Origin: Dichotomocladium elegans | Lineage: Eukaryota > Mucoromycota > Mucoromycetes > Mucorales > Lichtheimiaceae | Assembly: GCA_025716815.1 (NCBI GenBank) | Contig: JAIXMN010000008.1 | Location: forward strand, 186,001 to 250,000 | Direction of reading: 5' to 3' | DNA length: 64,000 nt | Shown here: piece after piece, positions 12,891 to 23,800 of the stretch | Numbering within the stretch: position 1 is the first letter of the stretch | How the letters are laid out: every line of letters begins with the position of its first letter | The notes under the pieces: model-generated | What the model was told of the DNA's origin: nothing | Database searches by the model: none | Seen by the model: the letters and a program-made list of their open reading frames with translations, nothing else | Made by a program: the position numbers and the translations under genes

Positions 12891-13931
12891 TTACTCGCGC
12901 CGTAAATTGTTCAGGCGGGCCTCTAGTGCTGCATCGTCTGCAGACAGTCCCTCCGCTTGAGCGACACGTTCGTTTTTTACGGCGGATGCAGGCTGCTTCA
13001 GGCCGATGGGTGCGTCGACGAGCTAAGGTAGGATCATAAAATGAGTTCAAAACGGTTTTTGTTATACACGTTGGGAGGGGGAGCTTTCTCGAACACTGTT
13101 TTACCTCCTCGCTCAAATTGATGCCGATTTCATCGAGCACCTTGTTGACAATCTCCTCACTCTCGATCTCGTCGTCATCCTCCTCCACCGCGTCATCGAT
13201 GGCGTCACTCATCATTTCTTCCTTCATATCCATGACCTCGCTCTCCTTTTCGAATTCCATCATGATCTGCTGAATTTTGGGAAGATTCATTTGCCGGTTC
13301 ATGGATGACATTGCTTTGGTGGCGCCCTTCATGGCCTCTGCCATTTGTTGGTTCGATCGGAGCGTCTACCATTAGAGATTGGGGATCAATTGAAAAAGCT
13401 CGGGCAGATACATAATCAACTCCCTGTACCTGGATACGCAGCGCAACACCCTGAAGTTGGGTCTTCATTGAATAAAACTTTTGAATGTATCTTCTTGTTC
13501 GAACCAGGTCTTTTGCCATGACCTTGCAGGCACTCTAAGCAAGATAGAAAAAAAAAAGCGCAGGTTGGTTTCACCCTCCCCTCACTGGCTTTTTTTCATC
13601 GTAACGTTTGAAGAGAAGAAAGGCAACGGGTATGTATGCCAAAAGGCAGGCAGGTCATTTACCATTTGTCCTTCCTTGGCTGACTTTTTGATATCTGCAA
13701 TGAGTTTTTTCTCCTGGCGCTCGAGGCGTTCTCTCTCGCGGTCGAGTTCTCGCTGAGCTTTTACAATGGTGCGTTGATGCTGACGCAGCATCTCGGCTGG
13801 TGTCTTTTTACGTCCAAATAAAAAGTCCTGTCATATGACGCGGTGTGGTGGGGGATGGGAGGGGAGGATTGGTCGTGAGCTTTGGTGTGCATATAACTTT
13901 TTTTTTGTTCAATGAAGAATGCTTCTACCAT
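12891..13931 (-). CDS. VPS2: ESCRT-III subunit Vps2/CHMP2
   Basis: Snf7-family ESCRT-III protein that polymerises on endosomal membranes for multivesicular-body sorting and membrane scission. The order along the minus strand is FLFGRKKTPAEMLRQHQRTI (near 13825), a basic coiled helix (DRERERLERQEKKLI), then MAKDLVRTRRYIQKFY, LQGVALRIQ, NQQMAEAMKGATKAM, an acidic segment (VEEDDDEIESEEIV), and the C-terminal DAALEARLNNLRRE, which fits the MIM1 consensus for Vps4 MIT binding. The stop is at 12891-12893. Introns lie near 13025-13105, 13365-13430 and 13540-13660. The first coding exon may be only the ATG at 13929-13931, followed by an intron (GTAGAAG to ACAG) of about 97 nt that joins to DFLFGRKKT; the weak donor makes this start tentative. 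It is convergent with NEO1. Confidence 0.88.
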
Positions 13932-16728
13932 GATTCACCGAGTTTTTTTATTTTCTCCAGCAAACAGGGGGGCGGGAGGGGAGAGAGTTTGGTGGCCGGG
14001 CAGAGGGGTTGGGGGGGGGAAAAGAAAAAAGGACAGCCATGCAACACATCCCCCACCCCGCCCGTCCAATAGAGGGGAATCGCAAACGTCAATGATTGGA
14101 GCGCGAGTTAAACGTCGATATCATGCAGCCCAGACATTTGGGAGTACGTACGTATCTCTTTTGCCAAGGCCCTGAAGGCGATGGCTCCCCGTTTTCAAAC
14201 AAAAATTATATGCTTCTTTGGATATCTTCCCTCCCGGCATAAAGCTCTCTTCTTCAAGGAAACCGATGCTATGTAGTAGCGTCATCAGCAGGGCTATGTT
14301 GATCTAATGACAGCGCGACTTTTGAGCAAAGAATCAGCCATGAACGAAAGAAAATTAAAGCATGGTAACGTTGTCTTGGCGCTGGCTTCTATGTAATTAT
14401 ACCGGGTCCCCATGTATGTGCGTGTGTGATATCAGTCGTGAGCAACAAATACATGGCGTTACAGTAGTTAATTCGTGTGATTTGTTCATGTTGATCGGCC
14501 ATAGGTTGGGTGTCCTGGCCGTATAGACGTAGTCTGTAGTTGCCCAAAGATATGCTATATCCTGATGAGTTTGGTTTTCATATCAATATGAAACGCACAG
14601 TAGGTTAGGTGCCAACGACAGCGAGAGAGTAAATACAACGGACAATTTTGGAATCAAGCTTGGGCATTCATTCCATTAGCGGGTGTACTTGAGGTGGAGT
14701 TTTGTACCCATGGCGGGTGGGTCAAAAAAAAAAAAGCGTAAGGAAGCTTGCCCCCCTCCCGTCGAAACGTTTTTTGTCCCATCGACCCTCTATCCATCTG
14801 ATATGTCGGCCTATATGCGATAGGATGGTGTGGCACTTGTTGTGTGCCTTGTATGCACCACAATCCAACACAGTACCACTAAGGCCACATGGTGGGACCC
14901 TTTCAGAAACCGCACCCGGATAGGGTTAGACGCCTTGGGGTATGCCGTGCTAGCGCCGCTGCCGCTGCAATGACTTTACAAAAGCAGAGGATCCCTTGTG
15001 CCCCGCACGTGCCGGAGAGGCTTTGTGTATATATCGATTCTATTCTGGTTTCGCCAGAACGATGGGTACATACAATGCCTTTGAAGAGATGTTTCAAGCT
15101 CACCGGTGTAGGCACACAACACCGTCCAAGCCCCAATGGGATATTTTCGTTGTGCGAGCGCGCGCGCGCGTCACAAACACCCAAAACGATTCAATCCGCT
15201 GCCTAGATTATTGAGATTCATACTATCCCCGAGCTAAGAATTGGCAAGGAAGGAAAGGGCATGCATCATGTGGGATGCACGTACGTATTACACACAAAAA
15301 ATGAAAGCTCGATTGCACATATGGTATTCACACCCGCGTCGGTCCAAGTTCTTGGGATCATAGTGAATGGTGACGGGAGGAAATCAAACGATTGGTATGG
15401 CCATTAACATCAATCCTGTGCGGCGCTCTACCCCCTCCCTCAACCCACCTTATTGATCACTTTGGGCTGTGCATAGTTTACATCTCCAGAATGCCCCGCA
15501 TTGGATAAAAGCCATGCCACCTTCATCATGTAAAGATTTGTTACAGATATCTTTGTTGCGCATCTTGATGAAACCTACAGACTGAGTCAATATGAGTCCC
15601 TCTCTTGTTTCGGTCGATGACACCAGCCCGCCTGGGTGACGCCCGTGTTTTGATTTTTCTCTAGCGGCTACATCGCATTGTTCCATGGATCTATTGCTAC
15701 AAAGCATACGTCCCATGTACTGTCGTTGTATGAGGACAAGTAGGCAAAGTGCGTGCATGGGCAAAAGCGACGTTGGGTTTCTGTTTGATCCGATCATATC
15801 ATTTATTTTGTTCAGGTACATAAATTCAGGGGAGCCGACCAATGGGACAGCAGGCTTGACCGTATCGAGAGAGAGAAATCCGGGGCAACATCATGTGGGG
15901 TCCACCTACCTACCAGTGAGTTACACCCTGTAGAAGCCGCGAAAAAAAAAAGAGAGAGAGAAGCATCCTCGTACCAAGTAGATTGCTAAAGAGAGAAGTA
16001 AAGTCCTATTATTAGCTTGCATGAAAGTATGTAAGGTAACTTCTGGGTGCAAAATAGAAGCGGCCTGCGCCGTTGTTGTTCATATCGTTCATCCCGAATC
16101 CTACATTCCTGGAAAACAATGAGACTATTATTGCAAAGGTCTGGAAGAAAAAAAAACAATGCATTCTGCACCTTTACATAGAAAAGGCTTGATCTCCTAC
16201 TTTGATTAATGCATTCGCCTATTCTGTTTTTAGTAAGTTTTCAGTGTTTTATTTATGGGCGATCAGTATGAAAAAGGGAAACAAAACCCAATTCGAGTAT
16301 TATCCCCAAAGTGATGTGGTACAAAATGGAAAGAGATGCTGAGGGAAACAGGAGGTTGTACAATGGCCGGGCCGCATGATAATGCAGCTGAAAGATCGAA
16401 TCAACTTCCGACAAATGCACCTATCTTTGATATCCAATGGGGGTCTTGGACAAATGTGCTTCTGTTGTGGTTGAATGCGCAATATAAAGTAAAAGACAAC
16501 AAGAGCGGGGGCCTGTATGTATGCAAGTAGGTATATATGGGTAAGAATGCTTGGGAAGGGCAAGCTCCTGCGTGTGAATGGAATAATACTTGTGTTTGTG
16601 TTTGCGGAAGAGAAAGAGAAAAAGAAAGCAATGTAAAATTCTATGATGCTTGAAAAGAAAGAACATCCAAGACGTGCTCGTAAATCCCCCTCTCACTTTT
16701 GCTGGGCCGATGCACGAGGCGTCTGCTT
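13932..16728. other. Gene-poor region
   Basis: 2.8 kb without a gene I can support. It holds G-rich/C-rich low-complexity tracts (13965-14065), a GCGCGCGCGC run near 15159-15169, several A or T homopolymers, and open frames of up to 130 codons without domain character or splice logic. Part will be the VPS2 promoter (left) and the 3' UTR of the Q/S-rich gene (right). Confidence 0.5.
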
Positions 16729-17859
16729 CTATCCATAAATGTGACCATGTGGTTCGGATGGCCAGCTCGCAGCGACAGCCATCATTGGCTGTGGTGGTAG
16801 CATGACGGGAATGCCGAAAGAAACAAAAGGCTGTGAAAAAGGGAGGCCCATACCATGGGACATCGGACCTGCATAGGATATAGGTATCTGCGTAAACATG
16901 CTTTGTAGGTCCTGTTGCTGCTGCTGCTGCATAAACGGTGAAGACGGTCGAAGTAGCCCCGGGTGCTGTAGCGGTAATAACGGCGAGGATGGACTGACGG
17001 CGGCCGCAGGCCCAAGATGGGGCGATTTCTGGTTCTGAAGAATCTCAGCACGTCGACGGACATCAACAGAAGACTGCAGATTGTATTGCCGCTGTCTAAT
17101 AGGTCTGCATTCTTTGTCAGTCGAGCCCGATGGCTGCGGAGTCATGGGTCGGTGTTTGTGCCGCGTTGTCGAAGAGCGATGTTGCTGTGTACCACTCGAG
17201 GACGTGCTGCGGGAAGAGAGACTTGTGCTTGATGGATATTTCTTATCCTGACTGGATTCATTGCTCAGCGACGGCCGGTAATGAAGGTTCGAGCAGGGAT
17301 GCTGTTGATCCGCCCTGGGGGTGGTGCAATGGTGATGACTTCTGCTAGCACCCGAAGCATTGATGCAATGCGTATCGTGTCCTATGATATTCTTCAGAAA
17401 ACATGCGAAACCTCAAAGGGTCCGTTCCGCGACAGTACCTTCTGAATCCCTGTTGTTTCGACAAGACTTTGGCGAGTCGGCAGACGACAATGGTAAATAA
17501 TGTCGCTTAGCAGCTTGAGTCAATCATAAATCAATGCGTATAAGGTTAACTTTTTTCTTCCCAGCTCTAGGATTACACAACCGGACATACTCGTCGGATT
17601 TAAACTGGGACTCGTAAGGGACGACGATGATGACTGCCCCTCTCTCCTTGGCCCGTGGTAGCTATTCCCTTGAGATGCGTTGGCCGGCGGCTCCGACTTT
17701 CGATACTGGTGCCGCCGAGGAGACGTGGGATTGCTATGATTATAATTCGAGTAGGTGTATGAAACGTCGTGGGATTGAGGTCTTTTCTTGTGGTGATTGG
17801 CGGTGGATGATGATTGCCTAGACATCATCGAGCCGCGTTTACTTAAAGACTGCCGCTGC

Positions 17860-17893
<34 letters not shown>

Positions 17894-18004
17894 CCTCTTG
17901 GTCTTGCTCTTGCTCCTCCGCACGCAGACCGGATTTTTCAGATGATCGCATCAATCTGACCAGCGAGAGGCGGGCGAGTTTGGCAGCGATAGTGTCGGCG
18001 GGCA
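16729..18004 (-). CDS. Ser/Gln-rich protein of unknown function
   Basis: At least two exons. Exon 1 starts at 18004 (MPADTIAAKLARLSLVRLMRS, a basic amphipathic stretch), then a CAG-encoded polyglutamine block (minus strand of about 17858-17893), then Ser/His/Tyr-rich low complexity ending NPT. A consensus donor, GTATGT near 17602, and an acceptor, CATAG near 17384, join in frame to RHDTHCINASG. The second exon is Ser/His-rich, then has RQYNLQSSVDVRRRAEIL, then Pro/Gln-rich sequence with a second Q run, and ends HGHIYG. No known domain is visible. The short RRRAEIL block is the only region that looks ordered. Composition suggests a nuclear or RNA-granule regulator, but that is speculation. Confidence 0.65.
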
Positions 18005-19567
18005 TAGGACGAGAGGGATATGGGAAGAGAGTGGAGGGAAAAGAGGGATATTTGTTTTTATGAGGCGGCTTTTTAAACAATGGGTAAAGATTAACAACCA
18101 CCCAAGAGATTTTTTTTTGGGGGGGGAAGGGAAGGGTTGGGCTGGGTGCACTAATGGGCTTCGAAATGAATGCAACCGCTGTTAGTTTACACGTCCACCG
18201 CAGAAAAATATATGCTCATGTGGTGATAAACATTCTAAAGCCGACACCACCCTACCCTTTCGTTAGTGGTCCTCAAGGAGGAAGAGGAGGACGTTCTAAC
18301 AAACATGTAACTTGGCGGCCGATGCATGCTTTTTGGAACGAATGCAGGGCGGATTCTGTCGCCGTTACGCGCTCTATGGGTACGTTTATGCAGCTAAGCT
18401 GCCTGCTTGCGAAAGAAGAACAACGAGGCGCGCCTCATACCCACACACACAACTTGCCTGTTACATGTGTCACTACCTGATCCTGGCAAACAGCAAACGT
18501 GTTCGTCTTTGTCGCCACATCCTGGAAAGCATGCTCGCTCGAGCACCACGCATAATTAAAGGAGTCATATGACCTTTTTGCTAGACCCAACACTGAGATC
18601 ATAAGAACAAAGCCCAAGAGAGGAGTCGTGTTTTATCTTTTCGTCTGCTTGGAACCGACCTCTTTATGCGTGTCTATCACAACCGAGGCTTCTTTTTTTT
18701 TTTCCTCTTCCGAGTCTCCTTACTTTCATTTTGCTCCTTCTGCCACTCCCCCACCGGTCGATATATCCCGTCTGGATAATCATCCTTTAACTGTTGCATC
18801 GTAAACCAACGAGCGAAGAAGTAAAAAGAAAGCGCATAATCTGAGACCGATGCTGGCTCACGCTCGCCCCCCCTTTTTTTTCCCTTTCTCATTCTCTCTA
18901 TTTCTTTATGCTTCTCTTTCTCGCTCGTTCTTTCCCCTTCCAAATACCATCCCACCATCGAGAAATTACATTGCAGAAAACTGGAGTATTGTGCTACTGC
19001 TGATGGGAAAACACGTGCAGCTGTATTTCATTGGCTGGCTCGCCATTCCACACGATGCAGTCTTTTGATTCGCCACTCATCCCCGTAAGCGGCGAAGGTA
19101 ACACAGCATGTTTCGTTTTGGCTAACGCAACACAACATGTAAGGTCGGCCTATTGAGGTGATACAAACATCCCAGCCTGCAGCAGTGAATGAATCCATCT
19201 TGGAAAATAGAGTATCTGAACTACAAAGCTCCATGTTTTGCCATTTAAACGGGATCTCCGCCTAGTCAAGCTTTTCCGTTCTATTTTCTGAAGAGGGCAA
19301 AGTTCTTCCCGTTGTCTAGTCCAGTCCGGACTAGAATAAAGGCATCCGATTATGCGTGTCAAGGTGTCATGTGATGTTGATTCACATCTGCTCTGTACAA
19401 AAACTTGTCAGGGTGGAACTAGACTACCGAAGAAAACGTCATCTGTAGGTCATTGTTGCCAATTGGAGGGAATGATGAAAACTCTTTGTCTTAAAATCAT
19501 GAACCTATGGCCTTTCTCTTTCTCTTTCTTCTTCAATCCACACACACACAGACGCGTTCAAAGAAAA
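18005..19567. other. Divergent intergenic region
   Basis: 1.56 kb between the minus-strand Q/S-rich gene and the plus-strand membrane-protein gene, so it should hold both promoters. It contains T/G homopolymers near 18108-18127, a T-run near 18691-18704 and pyrimidine-rich tracts (18870-18945). A CTTT-rich, CA-rich leader (19512-19550) precedes the next ATG. I see no supported gene. Confidence 0.5.
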
Positions 19568-20835
19568 ATGGCGTCCGAAAAGGCCCTCAAGATTGGCAAT
19601 GTTCTCGCCTTCCTCATCTTCGCCATTGGTACAGGCTATGCGCTCTTTGGCAGGGACCATGTTGCAGACATCTTTCATGGATATGAGACGTAAATATTTG
19701 ATTGCAAACGCATCTGCACCCTGCATAATAACTCATTCTTCGTTCTGCCAGTTATTTTGATCCTGGTATAACTGATTTGCGCATGGGAGTGGCGAAGAGC
19801 GGGGCAGCCTTTGCATTAACTGAATGCCTTGCAAAATTCATAGCACGGTGGGTGTTTATCATTTGGGCTGCGGTCCATATCCTCCTTTTGGGCTTCGTCG
19901 CCTACCAGTGGACGGATGAAGCCCGCGACTCGGTCACCAGCAGAATAGACTGGCTATTTGTTATTTCGGCACTCCTCAACGCCTTCTGGTTCAACCTGCT
20001 CGTAAGTCCTAAAATCGTTCCCAATCCCCATCGTCTTGCTGAATGAACCGGGTGTGTGTTTTTAGGAGGGCAACCATGTCGTTGTAGCTTTGATTGTGTC
20101 AATCCTGACAATCTTGTCCGTCTCGGTGATTTACTGTAAGCTTACTGCGAAAACGAAAAAGAAGTTAACCTCATTCATCCGCATGGGTTGCGCCCGCTAG
20201 ATAACCTCGCTGAACATCGTACACCTGGAACCTGGGGTCAAATCGTCTTCATCCATGCACCATTCTCTGTCTGGCATGGTCTTATAGTCTTCATGTCCGT
20301 CCTAAATGCGTTTGTGGCATTTACTTCTGTACCACACGATGACACAGGTGAGGCCTTACCTCCGGATGCATTCCATCTGGTCCTGGTGTACATTGCTTTC
20401 ATTTTCTTGGCTCTTGCTGCCGTCATGTATGTCGAGTACAAGAAAGAACAGTGCGATGTTGCACCTGCCTGGGTGATTGCTCTTTGTCTCTGGGCTGTTT
20501 ACGACAAGGTAACTCGATTGTGCATGATCTCCAATCCTATAGGCAACTGACATATATCAATGCCGCCAACCTCTTTGTTCTCCCCTCCCCCTTTTGATAC
20601 TTGTCCTTTCTGTTATTTAGCAGCACGATCAGTACATACGCTGGCCTGCACTTGCAGCCGCCATTGTGGCGACCCTTATTCCTATCAAGGTATTTTCCTT
20701 TGTGCACGCGGGAAGGTGTCATTCTGTGTGTATGAATACCCACCTCATTTTCTCTCCTGATCTTAGGTCGTTGCGTCGAAGGTGATAGCGCACAACCGCA
20801 TTCGATCGGAGCAGGAACAACCACTCTTGTCGTAA
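19568..20835 (+). CDS. Multi-pass membrane protein of unknown function
   Basis: Five exons give about 280 residues that are mostly hydrophobic helices, around seven by eye. Exon 1 (19568-19691) encodes MASEKALKIGNVLAFLIFAIGTGYALFG. The remaining joins are clean: ET-YFDPGITDLRMG; AFWFNLL-EGNHVVVAL; VIYY-NLAEHRTPGTWG; VYDK-QHDQYIRWPALAA; LIPIK-VVASKVIAHNRI. The C-terminus is short, basic and then polar (RIRSEQEQPLLS), ending at 20835 with a possible acidic dileucine-like EQPLL sorting signal. Conserved-looking loops such as FHGYETYFDPGITDLR and HAPFSVWHGLIVFMS suggest a real family, but I do not recognise it. Location is probably the endomembrane system (inference from the tail). Confidence 0.8.
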
Positions 20836-23800
20836 AAAAATTCGTATCTTCCTTTGTCTGCGTATTATCTCTCTCTATCAAAACTCAAAGAACCGACACA
20901 ATTTATCCTCAAATCCTTGTCAGTCTCTTTTAGTGGGAGTACAGAAACCGACAGAGTGGAGAGGGACGAATCTACTAGAAAAGAATGCGTGTATGCGTGG
21001 GTGTGTATTTGACAGGGCAGGGGGAAGAGAGTGTGACCGCAGCTTTAAACGATATATTCTTTCAACGAGGAACAGTGTTAAAGCGAGAGGGAGGAAATAA
21101 TGGTCCTCGAGGCTTGATACATCTTTTCTGTGCCTTTTTGTTCTTAGTCTCGAGCATCGTTCTGGATCCTAGGATGATGGTGAAGGATAATGGAGCGGGT
21201 GAGATCGCTCATGCCACGATGAGGACCATGTGGACTGTGTACGAAGGAGACCCTGTTCCATTGATAAGGGAGGAAATAATCATTCTACACTGACAGCTAA
21301 CCACATCAATGATCCGGCGACTCATCATGCCATCTTGCCCAAAGATCAACGGAGAATAGGATGCATATGAAGAGCCGTAGAGCAGATACCCAATTTCATT
21401 ACTTTGGGTCGGCGAAGCGCCTGCTGCATTGGAGTATCAAGATATCATCCTTCCTACATGGCAGATGCTTGGGTCGCCCGGTAACGTGTGTGCATGTCTG
21501 TGTGTTGCAGGCCCATTTCCCAAGCCACGAACCCGGTCATATATACTACATCCAGCGAGTCGAGAAACTTTTTTATGCGCTTTTGCTTGTTCTTGTAAAT
21601 TGAGGGTCAGTGTAAGTTTTCTCGAAATAAAATGGGTAAAGGGGAGGAAGGGATTCAGGTGGATTCTTTTGCAGCGTAAGAAAAACGTATTGAGAAATGT
21701 ATGTACATAGAGAGACTGGGTTCTTGGCAACGAGGTATCCTTTGTACATAATTGCGTGTTATACCACTTGGATTCGAGGTATAGATGATGCTCGGCTAAA
21801 ATCACCTTAGGCCACTACAGTATAACTTGGCTCGTTCTTCCCCAATCTGCGCGGTAACCATTTTGGTCTTCCGTCTATGTAGGGTCTTGAAGCTGCTCTT
21901 GTGTATAACGCAAGGTTTGGTGGCTACGTTGGATGAAGGAGTTTGCTCATGAACGCAATACAACAAACCGCTATCTACAAAGCATCAACAGTGTGGATCA
22001 TACTGGCCTATATGGTCTTTCATTCTGGGTTATCGGTGGATGGGTCGTCTTCCGCCATCCCCCCTACTGCTTATGTGACATTCCACTTTGCGCCCCCACC
22101 CCCAGGATATTGGATGCAGAGGATTCTGATATCGATCTCCATGTAACATGACAACCACGAGCAACGAAGCCGAGAACAGTTGAAACCGCGAGGTCCATTC
22201 TCTTCACGGACATCGGGCGGGCTGAAATGTTTATCGAGGATGGGGCCTCGGCGTTGTAGTAGCAAAGGACACTCTGGCACACCGGCATGGGTACGACCTG
22301 TAGTCCTGGAGAGAAGGGAGCATGAGTTAATGAGAGATTGTATGATCTCGTATATTTTTCGAAGAAAAAAAACGCACAAGCACATCACAATGTCTTCCCT
22401 CAAAATACGTCAATGGGTAATGGCCGGCTTGAAACCTGCCGCACGCTGGGTGATATGCATGGCCTCATAGAGATTCTTTACGGGGTTTAGGCCCTGCGCG
22501 ACCATGCAACGGCCACTTGCGGTCGGCAAAATGGTTCAGGATAATGTTGATAACACCCCGAAAGCTGTTGCCCAAACGGCATGTGAACGCTATTTCATGT
22601 AGACCTTGGCGCCTCTGTGAGATCCGAAGGCAGCTTCATTCTTGTGATGACCAATGAATTCTCGGATACGGGCAGTTTCATCATTGTTGGATGCGACCGT
22701 CGCATAGGCGAAATATCCATGACACCCATATTGCAAGCCGTGTCCAATTCCACAGGCTTTTCCCCTCTATATTCTTCTCCCATTGGCCATTTTATAATTG
22801 CTTTACCGACGTGAGTATGGTTCTGAAACGCAATAAGGACACGTAAACTCTGATTCCGGTCACCTGCATGTACACATGAACATCTTATCCGCACTGTAAA
22901 CAGTGTCACTGTTTCGGAATCACAGGTGTCTCAACACGAGCATTGTACTTGGTCGACATTTCCTCGCTCTCCCAGTGGAGATCTCTTTTATGGATCTTAT
23001 AAATAGTAGACACGGTGTAGTGATGGAAAATCTTGGTCTGACTTTGTCTGAATAAAGAGGTATGTGACGAGCCTCATCACGTTCTGATTGTCCATGCTTT
23101 CCAAAAAAAAAAACTCCAATGCCACGCTTCGATTTTGTTAACCATGGAAAGACAAGCTTCAGAAAAGAACTTCTCCATCCAGCATGTTAAACTCAGGATT
23201 GCGCGCCGCGTTGATGATGAAAATATACTGAGAGAAGGCGTAGGTCTGTGTGTGCGGGTGGCGTGGACAGTACGTATTAATCAACATTGGACAGACGTTC
23301 ACGATACTGCTCTCGCCAGTCGATGCCCCCCACCGTATAAAGTGACCCCCGTTATATGACCGGAACGCATGTCACCTCGAATGACGGATCCGCCAGTTTG
23401 CCCCATTTTGCTAGGTAAAGACCTAGGGTATTTAAATTCTTAGTATCTCTGAGCCTAGTATGCGAACAGTTGTAAAATACATTTACATGTTGAAATCTGT
23501 GTCCAAAAACGGATGTCGGGTTTTTACAGTGAACTGTCGTATTATTCGGTTTGGATCTGTCGGTAGCATAAATGTCGCCTACAAAAAAGGGTATAGCGCA
23601 GAGTTCAAATGGAGAGAGCAAACAAAGATAAGGTAGAGACAATATTTTATCGGGTAAGATAGTAATAAAAAAATGACCTAAATAAACTACACTAAACAGG
23701 GACACCATTGCGACAAGCACCGAAGCAGGAGAGAGAGCGACGGATGTATCCGTGGGTATCCTTGTGAGTAACCATATTGCAAGTTTCCGATATTCTTGAA

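Noticed and set aside
14920..14935. TAGGGTTAG resembling a telomeric repeat
   Set aside because: Single occurrence with no tandem array.
15450..15842. 130-codon minus-strand open frame
   Set aside because: No domain character, no splice partners, lies in a gene-poor region; likely chance.
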